Notes under the pieces: generated by a model | What the model saw: only the letters and a program-made list of their open reading frames with translations | Database searches by the model: none | Told to the model about the DNA's origin: nothing | In this document: in pieces, positions 7,647 through 12,060 of the stretch | Numbering within the stretch: the stretch's first letter is position 1 | Layout of the letters: each line of letters starts with the position of its first letter | From: Holdemanella porci | Lineage (GTDB): Bacteria > Bacillota_I > Bacilli_A > Erysipelotrichales > Erysipelotrichaceae | Assembly: GCF_019052655.1 (NCBI RefSeq) | Contig: NZ_JAHQVB010000059.1 | Location: forward strand, 1 to 12,060 | DNA: 12,060 bases | Direction: 5' to 3' | Translations under genes and position numbers: made by a program

Positions 7647-7675
7647 TTGACAAGTGTGAATGTATGGGATAGACT
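7647..7675 (+). promoter_or_regulatory. Sigma-A promoter of the ars operon
   Basis: A perfect -35, TTGACA (7647-7652), a 17-nt spacer and TAGACT (7670-7675) form the best promoter in the window. The start site should lie near 7682. ATA-N6-TAT (7634-7645), just upstream, has the look of an ArsR-type half-site pair and could be the operator. That assignment is inference. Confidence 0.8.
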
Positions 7676-7706
7676 AAGTATAGTTTTACAGGAAGGAATG
7701 GATACT

Positions 7707-8018
7707 ATGAGTTATAAAGAAGATGTTCGTATGATTAAGGCTTTGGCAGATGAAAACAGACTTCGTATTTTGGAATGTTTGCATCATGGAGAAAAATGTG
7801 CCTGTGTTATACTTGAAGAGTTATCCATTACCCAATCAACTCTTTCTCATCATATGAAATTGCTTTGCGACTGTGGACTTGTCGATTCTAGAAAAGATGG
7901 GCGATGGATGCACTACTCAATTTCAGAGGAAGGGAAAAACCGTTTTAAGGATATGTTTTCTCATTATGTTGAAACCATTGATTCAGATGGTGGATGCAAC
8001 TGCGATAAGTGCGAATAA
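7707..8018 (+). CDS. arsR: ArsR/SmtB-family arsenic-responsive repressor
   Basis: A 103-residue winged-helix repressor. The N-terminal part reads IKALADENRLRILECL, and the DNA-recognition helix lies in ITQSTLSHHMKLL (41-53), followed by the wing at KDGRWMHYSI. Cys31 and Cys33 in GEKCACVILEEL match the CxC of the classical arsenite site (ELCVCDL in the R773 protein). There is a second CDC (54-56) and a C-terminal CNCDKC (97-102). In-frame ATGs at 7644 and 7698 are unlikely starts: the first lies inside the promoter, and the second is 1 nt from AGGAAGG (7690-7696). The ATG at 7707 has a 10-nt spacer. As first gene of the operon it most likely represses its own promoter until trivalent arsenic or antimony binds. 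Confidence 0.92.
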   Translation: MSYKEDVRMIKALADENRLRILECLHHGEKCACVILEELSITQSTLSHHMKLLCDCGLVDSRKDGRWMHYSISEEGKNRFKDMFSHYVETIDSDGGCNCDKCE

Positions 8019-8028
8019 TATATACATT

Positions 8029-8055
8029 AGGCAATCAGGTAAGATTGCCTTTCTC
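8029..8055 (+). terminator. Hairpin between arsR and arsP (partial terminator or mRNA-stability stem)
   Basis: AGGCAATC (8029-8036), loop AGGTAA and GATTGCCT (8043-8050) form a perfect 8-bp stem followed by TTCTCTT. No promoter is obvious after it, so it probably lowers or stabilises rather than stops expression of the transport genes. Confidence 0.6.
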
Positions 8056-8108
8056 TTAAACGAAAACATTGATATATGTAAAACTATAAAACTAATAGGA
8101 GGCTAGAT

Positions 8109-9122
8109 ATGCAATTTTTGACTACGATTTGGATATTCATACAAGATCAAATTTTAGGAATGAAATGGCTTAGTTTATTGATTGGAGAGTTCTTATACTC
8201 TATTGGTCTTGATACATCCGGGAAGATTGGAGGCAGTGTTCAGTTTTTTATCTATGATGTGATAAAAATTGTTTTCTTGCTTTGTGTGCTGATTTTTATC
8301 ATTAGTTATATTCAGAGTTATTTTCCGCCAGAAAGAACTAAACGAATACTTGGAAGATTTCATGGAATTGGTGCAAACATCTTAGCAGCATTACTAGGAA
8401 CAGTTACTCCCTTTTGTTCTTGTTCTTCCATTCCTCTTTTTATTGGATTTACAAGTGCTGGATTACCAATAGTAGTTACATTCAGTTTCCTTATTTCATC
8501 TCCAATGGTAGACATTGGGTCGCTGGTGCTATTGATGAGTATCTTTGGAACGAAAGTGGCAGTAGTTTATGTGTTGCTCGGTCTTGTGATTGCAGTTGCA
8601 GGCGGAACACTTATCGAAAAACTTCACCTTGAAAATCAGGTAGAAGAATTTATAAGAAATGCAAAGCAAATCGATATTCCATTGGAAGAACTAACGGTTA
8701 TAGACAGAATGAAATATGCGTGGGAGCAGGTTGTTGAAACATTTAAAAAAGTCTTCCCATATATTCTTGTTGGTGTTGGAATAGGAGCCTTTATTCACAA
8801 CTGGATACCAGAAGATATCATAGTGAGATTTCTTGGTACTGGTAATCCATTTGGTGTCATTATTGCTACAATTGCAGGGGTTCCGATGTATGCAGATATC
8901 TTTGGATGTATTCCTATTGCAGAAGCACTGCTTGCTAAAGGTGCAAGATTGGGCGTTGTGTTGTCATTTATGATGGGAGTAACCACACTGTCTCTTCCAT
9001 CCATGATTATGCTGAAAAAGGCAATCAAACCAAAACTCTTAGGTCTGTTCATTGGAATTTGTACCGTAGGAATTATTATTGTTGGTTATGCATTTAATGC
9101 ATTTCAATATTTACTTATTTAA
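8109..9122 (+). CDS. arsP: Permease of the ArsP/YraQ family (PF03773), probable organoarsenical exporter
   Basis: A 337-residue membrane protein with about eight to ten helices. The family hallmark TPFCSCSSIPL lies at about 100-110 (Cys103, Cys105). A second conserved block reads AGVPMYADIFGCIPIAEALL in the C-terminal half, mirroring the first as expected for an internally repeated permease. A charged cytoplasmic linker lies around 175-215. Characterised ArsP members export trivalent methylated and aromatic arsenicals. Many PF03773 proteins remain uncharacterised, so the ars context is what supports this call. AGGAGG (8097-8102) is 6 nt before the ATG. The next gene follows after 15 nt. Confidence 0.82.
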   Translation: MQFLTTIWIFIQDQILGMKWLSLLIGEFLYSIGLDTSGKIGGSVQFFIYDVIKIVFLLCVLIFIISYIQSYFPPERTKRILGRFHGIGANILAALLGTVTPFCSCSSIPLFIGFTSAGLPIVVTFSFLISSPMVDIGSLVLLMSIFGTKVAVVYVLLGLVIAVAGGTLIEKLHLENQVEEFIRNAKQIDIPLEELTVIDRMKYAWEQVVETFKKVFPYILVGVGIGAFIHNWIPEDIIVRFLGTGNPFGVIIATIAGVPMYADIFGCIPIAEALLAKGARLGVVLSFMMGVTTLSLPSMIMLKKAIKPKLLGLFIGICTVGIIIVGYAFNAFQYLLI

Positions 9123-9137
9123 CAGGAGGAAAAGATT

Positions 9138-9530
9138 ATGTCATTATTTGGATTAGGAAAGAAAAAAGAAGAAGTTAAGATAGAGCCAGCTTGTGCTTGC
9201 AATGGAGAAGTAGCTACTTATGAAGCATCATCATGTTGCTGTGGCAATCAAAAGGTAAATAACTGTTGTGGTGGAGATAATAAGCTTACAAGCATTAAGG
9301 TGCTTGGTGCTGGGTGTAAAAGCTGTCATGATCAGTATGAAAATGTTAAAAAGGCCATTGAAGAACTAGGGTTAGAAATTGAAGTAGAATATATCACAGA
9401 TATGGAAAAGGTTATGGCTTACGGTGTTATGAGTATGCCTGCCATTGTTGTGAATGAAACAGTTGCTTCAATGGGTAAGGTATTAAAGAGCTGTGAAGTA
9501 ATTAAGCTGCTTGGAAAGATGGGATTTTAA
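9138..9530 (+). CDS. Thioredoxin-fold protein (Thioredoxin_3 / MTH895-like) with Cys-rich N-terminal extension
   Basis: A 130-residue cytoplasmic protein in two parts. Residues 1-50 are a lysine-rich start followed by a Cys-rich segment: CAC at 19-21, CCC at 33-35 and CC at 43-44. Residues 51-130 are a small thioredoxin-like domain with a CKSC active site (60-63, GAGCKSCHDQ), the cis-Pro segment MSMPAIVVNE, and Cys at about 119. The plain domain is known from MTH895-type redox proteins of about 80 residues, so the N-terminal extension is an addition. The dense vicinal thiols suggest binding of soft metal or arsenite, in the manner of ArsD, which this operon lacks; that role is inference. Alternatives are a reductant for ArsC or ArsP. 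AGGAGG (9124-9129) sets the start, and the stop overlaps the acr3 start (TAATG). Confidence 0.85.
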   Translation: MSLFGLGKKKEEVKIEPACACNGEVATYEASSCCCGNQKVNNCCGGDNKLTSIKVLGAGCKSCHDQYENVKKAIEELGLEIEVEYITDMEKVMAYGVMSMPAIVVNETVASMGKVLKSCEVIKLLGKMGF

Positions 9531-10576
9531 TGGCAAAGAAAAAGAGTGAAGGAATTAATTTTTTCCAAAAGTATCTTACAATCTGGGTATTTATATGTAT
9601 GGTAGTCGGAGTAATCATTGGTAAGCTTTTACCGGCCATACCTAATGCACTCGGTAGTCTTGAAATATCTGGGATTTCTATTCCGATTGCAATACTTATC
9701 TGGATTATGATTTATCCAATGATGCTTAAAGTGGATTTTCAGAGTATTAAACAAGTGGGAAAGAATCCCAAAGGGCTTTTCATTACATGGATTACAAATT
9801 GGCTAATAAAACCATTTACCATGTATGGAATTGCATCATTGTTCTTGTTTACAGTATTTAAAGGATTTATTGCACCAGAACTTGCTACTCAGTATCTTGC
9901 AGGAGCAGTGCTTCTTGGAGCAGCACCATGTACAGCAATGGTATTTGTATGGAGTACTCTTACAAAAGGAAATCCTGCTTATACTGTGGTACAGGTAGCA
10001 ACGAACGATTTAATCATACTGATTGCATTTGTGCCAATTGTAAAATTTTTGCTTGGAGTATCAAATGTATCAGTACCCTATGGAACATTGTTTATCAGTG
10101 TGATTCTGTTTGTGGTGATTCCACTTGTTGGGGGTGTATTAACAAGAATAGTTGTAGTTAAAAATAAAGGAATAGGGTATTTTGAAAACACTTTTGTTCA
10201 TAAGTTTGATAACGCAACTACAGTTGGCTTGCTTCTTACTTTGGTTTTAATATTTGCATCACAAACAGAGGTTATCTTATCAAATCCTTTGCACATAGTG
10301 TTGATAGCAGTACCGCTCACGGTTCAGACTGTTCTTATTTTCTTTATTGCTTATTCAGCATCAAAGATATTTGGATTGTCACATGATATAGCAGCACCGG
10401 CAGGAATGATAGGGGCATCAAACTTCTTTGAGTTAGCTGTAGCCGTAGCTATTGCATTATTTGGTACAACGAGTCCGGCTGCACTTGCAACAACGGTAGG
10501 TGTATTAACAGAAGTTCCTGTTATGCTTGCGCTTGTAAAGGTTGCCAATAGTACAAGAGGATGGTTTAAGAAATGA
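9530..10576 (+). CDS. acr3: ACR3-family arsenite efflux transporter (often annotated arsB)
   Basis: A 348-residue carrier of the BASS fold with about ten membrane helices, exporting arsenite driven by the membrane potential or proton gradient. The family motif GAAPCTAMVFVWS contains the essential Cys (about 134). LTEVPVM near the C-terminus carries a conserved Glu (about 328). ATNDLIILIAFVP is also typical. It is not the unrelated 12-helix ArsB of Gram-negatives, although databases often use that symbol. Its start overlaps the previous stop by 1 nt and its stop overlaps the arsC start by 4 nt, so the three are translationally coupled. No ArsA ATPase is present, which fits a stand-alone Acr3. 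Confidence 0.94.
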   Translation: MAKKKSEGINFFQKYLTIWVFICMVVGVIIGKLLPAIPNALGSLEISGISIPIAILIWIMIYPMMLKVDFQSIKQVGKNPKGLFITWITNWLIKPFTMYGIASLFLFTVFKGFIAPELATQYLAGAVLLGAAPCTAMVFVWSTLTKGNPAYTVVQVATNDLIILIAFVPIVKFLLGVSNVSVPYGTLFISVILFVVIPLVGGVLTRIVVVKNKGIGYFENTFVHKFDNATTVGLLLTLVLIFASQTEVILSNPLHIVLIAVPLTVQTVLIFFIAYSASKIFGLSHDIAAPAGMIGASNFFELAVAVAIALFGTTSPAALATTVGVLTEVPVMLALVKVANSTRGWFKK

Positions 10577-10974
10577 TAGATGGAAGAAAAAAGGTAGCAT
10601 TTATCTGTGTTCACAATTCCTGTAGAAGTCAGATTGCCGAGGCACTTGGGAAACATCTAGCATCGGATGTGTTTGAAAGCTATTCTGCCGGGACAGAAAC
10701 AAAGCCACAAATCAATCAGGATGCTGTTCGTATAATGAAAAAACTCTATGGAATTGATATGGAAACAAATGGTCAATACAGCAAGTTAATTACAGATATC
10801 CCAGACGTAGACATCGTAATTTCAATGGGATGTAATGTTGGATGTCCTTTTATCGGTAGACCTTTTGATGATAACTGGGGACTAGATGACCCTACAGGAA
10901 AAGATGATGTGGATTTTATTAAAGTGATTCGTGAAATTGAAGAAAGAATTATTAAATTGAAGAATAGTTTATAA
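10573..10974 (+). CDS. arsC: Arsenate reductase, low-molecular-weight phosphatase type
   Basis: A 133-residue cytoplasmic enzyme that reduces arsenate to arsenite for Acr3. The phosphatase-like P-loop CVHNSCRS holds nucleophile Cys12 and Arg18 (CX5R), with Cys17 beside it. WGLDDPTGK (102-110) supplies the conserved Asp. The relay cysteines are Cys87 and Cys91 in MGCNVGCPF, only three residues apart, while Bacillus subtilis ArsC has Cys82 and Cys89 with six between. This shorter relay may alter the disulfide route or coupling partner. The start overlaps the acr3 stop (ATGA). It is the last gene of the operon. Confidence 0.94.
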   Translation: MIDGRKKVAFICVHNSCRSQIAEALGKHLASDVFESYSAGTETKPQINQDAVRIMKKLYGIDMETNGQYSKLITDIPDVDIVISMGCNVGCPFIGRPFDDNWGLDDPTGKDDVDFIKVIREIEERIIKLKNSL

Positions 10975-10981
10975 TCATTAG

Positions 10982-11008
10982 CACCTTGCAGCAATACAGG
11001 GGGTTTTT
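10982..11008 (+). terminator. Terminator of the ars operon
   Basis: The stem 10982-10988 with 10997-11003 (core CCTTG/CAGGG, one mismatch and one G-U pair) is followed by five Ts. It lies 7 nt after arsC. The stem is imperfect but well placed. Confidence 0.65.
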
Positions 11009-11048
11009 GTCATTTTTAGAAAATTTACATGGTGGAAATATGCCAGGA

Positions 11049-11077
11049 TTGAATTTATCAACCAAATGGTTTGTAAT
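11049..11077 (+). promoter_or_regulatory. Possible promoter with a dyad in the spacer
   Basis: TTGAAT (11049-11054), 17 nt, then TGTAAT (11072-11077). The spacer holds the dyad AACCA-AA-TGGTT (11060-11071), which could be an operator. The predicted start near 11084 is just before the stem-loop at 11090. Confidence 0.4.
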
Positions 11078-11089
11078 ATATAAAGTTAA

Positions 11090-11148
11090 GGTGCGATTAG
11101 ACATGGAGGAATATAACTTGGAAGTTACAGAATTAAGTTAATCGTGCC
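11090..11148 (+). ncRNA. Candidate structured RNA element (stem-loop with in-loop SD and 12-codon ORF)
   Basis: GGTGCGATTA (11090-11099) pairs over all 10 bases, with two G-U pairs, with TAATCGTGCC (11139-11148). The 39-nt loop contains GGAGG (11105-11109), an ATG at 11103, and a TTG 8 nt after the SD. Both reading starts run in one frame to TAA at 11139-11141, exactly where the 3' arm begins. CCATC-TTGAG-GATGG (11047 to 11061 plus 100) forms a second small hairpin sharing two bases with the first. No known RNA family is recognised. It may be a small RNA, a leader peptide, or the remnant of a deleted gene. Confidence 0.35.
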
Positions 11149-11350
11149 ATCTTGAGGATGGAAAAGTGTATAAAAATTAGATAATGACTAAATTGAAACT
11201 GCTTTTTTAGTCTAATCCTAGACTATGTTACCCGTTTTTAGTTTTACCGTTTCAAGTGAGTATTATCCGTTCTTACTTTAACGATTTGTGCTCTGTCTCG
11301 CTAAATGCACGGCTTAGTTTCTATATGCATGTTATAGTTTAACGATGACA
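11149..11350. other. Intergenic stretch with inverted partial repeat and palindrome
   Basis: No gene is seen. AGTCTA-ATCC-TAGACT (11209-11224) is a perfect hairpin preceded, not followed, by a T-run, so it is not a + strand terminator. TTACCCGT...TAGTTTT (11228-11245) is the reverse complement of the inner part of the 33-bp repeat, 16 of 18 positions matching. Continuing to 11255 it also resembles, on the minus strand, the AAACGGT.AAACTAA unit at 11752. A further minus-strand AAACTAA lies at 11314-11320. Confidence 0.55.
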
Positions 11351-11383
11351 TTTGATGTATAGACAAAACTAGTAACGGGTAAA
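11351..11383 (+). repeat. 33-bp direct repeat, right copy
   Basis: Identical to 7270-7302. It begins with the codons FDV and stop of the amidohydrolase gene, but no amidohydrolase sequence precedes it here. That makes it a displaced copy of that gene's tail rather than a chance repeat. Confidence 0.9.
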
Positions 11384-11406
11384 GCTTAACGGCTTTCCCT
11401 TTTTTT
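11377..11406 (+). terminator. Terminator in the right repeat copy
   Basis: GGG-(T bulge)-AAAGC (11377-11385), loop TTAACG and GCTTTCCC (11392-11399) are followed by seven Ts. The 5' arm lies within the shared repeat, but the 3' arm differs from the left copy and still pairs. Confidence 0.7.
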
Positions 11407-11588
11407 CGTTTCTTTTATGAAACTTAGGCGTGCGCTTTTATCTCCTTTTCGCATTGAATGGTTTCTTTATGTGAAACTATAAAATGTATTTAGAAATCTA
11501 TTCCGATAAAAGTGCTCAAAATCGTTAAACTAAGACTGGGTAACTTAGTCTAAAACTAGTCTAAGAATGTTTTAACTAAGCACACTGT
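11407..11588. other. Extra segment between the two homology blocks of the right copy
   Basis: The right copy is about 150 nt longer than the left one in this interval. It begins with ATGAAACTTA, shared with 7338 onward. It also holds AAACTAA at 11527, an inverted pair ACTAAG/CTTAGT, and two direct TAGTCTA copies (11544-11561) that can form competing hairpins. No coding sequence is seen. Confidence 0.5.
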
Positions 11589-11824
11589 CTCTCCAAAACT
11601 AACAACTTCCATTGTTGGTCTTTTTTTATGTCCGTTTGCTCGTTTTTCTTAAACTAAGAGCTTCTTTTAGAAAAGTGATTTAGTGAAATGACCACATTTT
11701 CCTTAAACTAACAACTTCTTTTACAAAACGCATACAGTGAGTTGGCACTAAAACGGTTAAACTAAGAATCACGTTTACAAATTGGTAATATGATGGTGTT
11801 ACAAATTTTTTGTATGAAAACTAA
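11589..11824 (+). repeat. Right copy of the AAACTAA tandem array, period about 54 bp
   Basis: AAACTAA cores stand at 11596, 11651, 11705, 11759 and 11818, with spacings 55, 54, 54 and 59. The units share a diverged body around TTAAACTAAGAACTTCTTTT. The first unit keeps a terminator hairpin, ACTAACAAC-TTCC-ATTGTTGGT plus T-run (11598-11627), weakened by one mismatch and a G-U pair compared with the left copy. No coding sequence is seen. Confidence 0.75.
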
Positions 11825-11863
11825 ACACGATATATTTCCTCTCTACAAACCACTTATATTTTG

Positions 11864-11872
11864 TGTTAGAAT
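11864..11872 (+). promoter_or_regulatory. Possible extended -10 promoter
   Basis: TGT followed by TAGAAT (11867-11872) matches an extended -10. The -35 position (TACAAA) is poor. It could drive the small ORF at 11936 or a gene beyond the window edge. Confidence 0.35.
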
Positions 11873-11935
11873 AAATTAATAAATCGGGATTTATCAGAAA
11901 ATGAGGAATAGTTGAAATGGAGGCGCTATAATAAC

Positions 11936-12025
11936 ATGAAGATTGAAGGGAACCAGAAAGAACGGAATGCGATGGTAGAATTTCATAAGGGAAACCGTGT
12001 CGAGGTGATGTTAGCATATAAATAG
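11936..12025 (+). CDS. Short ORF, 29 codons, doubtful
   Basis: ATG to TAG encodes a small charged peptide beginning MKIEGNQKERNAMVEF. GGAGG (11919-11923) lies 12 nt upstream, longer than usual. No family is recognised, and it may be the 5' remnant of a larger gene or non-coding. Its position 64 nt after a possible promoter is the main support. From 12026 to the window end nothing is seen. Confidence 0.25.
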   Translation: MKIEGNQKERNAMVEFHKGNRVEVMLAYK

Positions 12026-12060
12026 GACTAGTCAAAAAGAGAAAATTTACACCAGTGGTA

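Noticed and set aside
7644..7706. Longer start for ArsR at 7644
   Set aside because: That ATG lies inside the consensus promoter and before the predicted transcription start, with no ribosome binding site.
11209..11224. AGTCTA-ATCC-TAGACT hairpin as a terminator
   Set aside because: The T-run precedes the stem on the + strand and becomes an A-run after it on the minus strand, so it is wrong for termination in either direction.
7303..11350. Classical transposon carrying the ars genes
   Set aside because: No transposase, no terminal inverted repeats at both ends, and the flanking direct repeat is far longer than a target-site duplication.
11799..12035. 78-codon open frame on the minus strand
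   Set aside because: No family resemblance, no ribosome binding site and a composition typical of chance translation; it overlaps AT-rich repeats and the possible + strand promoter.

Overview
The window is low-GC, AT-rich Firmicutes-type DNA: strong AGGAGG ribosome binding sites, tight spacing, hairpin plus T-run terminators, and a soluble PTS Enzyme I. Gene content and protein style suggest an anaerobic gut Firmicute, perhaps of the Erysipelotrichia. That placement is an inference from general resemblance and was not tested. All intact genes lie on the + strand; the one clear minus-strand gene is broken.

Region 1 (1-1910) holds the tail of an unidentified upstream unit with a terminator, then a monocistronic ptsI (Enzyme I) with its own promoter, a cre-like site and a terminator. 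Region 2 (1917-5426) is a two-gene heterodimeric ABC exporter of the BmrCD/LmrCD/TM287-288 type. One ATP site is degenerate, and the two subunits carry complementary defects. It has no room for its own promoter after the ptsI terminator. Region 3 (5415-5923, minus) is a decayed N-acetylmuramoyl-L-alanine amidase pseudogene with two frameshifts and a lost 3' end. Region 4 (6000-7327) is a two-gene unit: an ECF-transporter S component overlapping an amidohydrolase by 4 nt, which suggests uptake plus intracellular processing of a small molecule.

Region 5 (about 7303-11383) is an arsenic-resistance island: arsR, arsP-like permease, a Cys-rich thioredoxin-fold protein, acr3 (arsB) and arsC. It has a consensus promoter, a hairpin between arsR and arsP, overlapping downstream genes and a terminator. 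The likely scheme is that ArsC reduces arsenate to arsenite, Acr3 exports arsenite, ArsP exports organic arsenicals, ArsR senses trivalent arsenic, and the Cys-rich protein may carry or reduce metalloid or protein thiols. The island is bracketed by a perfect 33-bp direct repeat that includes the last codons of the amidohydrolase gene, and by a second homologous block of 89/90 bp. This looks like integration by recombination, but no recombinase gene is visible.

Region 6 (10975-12060) has no large gene. It holds the ars terminator, a possible promoter followed by a strongly paired stem-loop (candidate small RNA or remnant), a second copy of the amidohydrolase tail and terminator, a diverged tandem array with about 54-bp period built on AAACTAA, and at the right edge a weak promoter and a 29-codon ORF of doubtful status.
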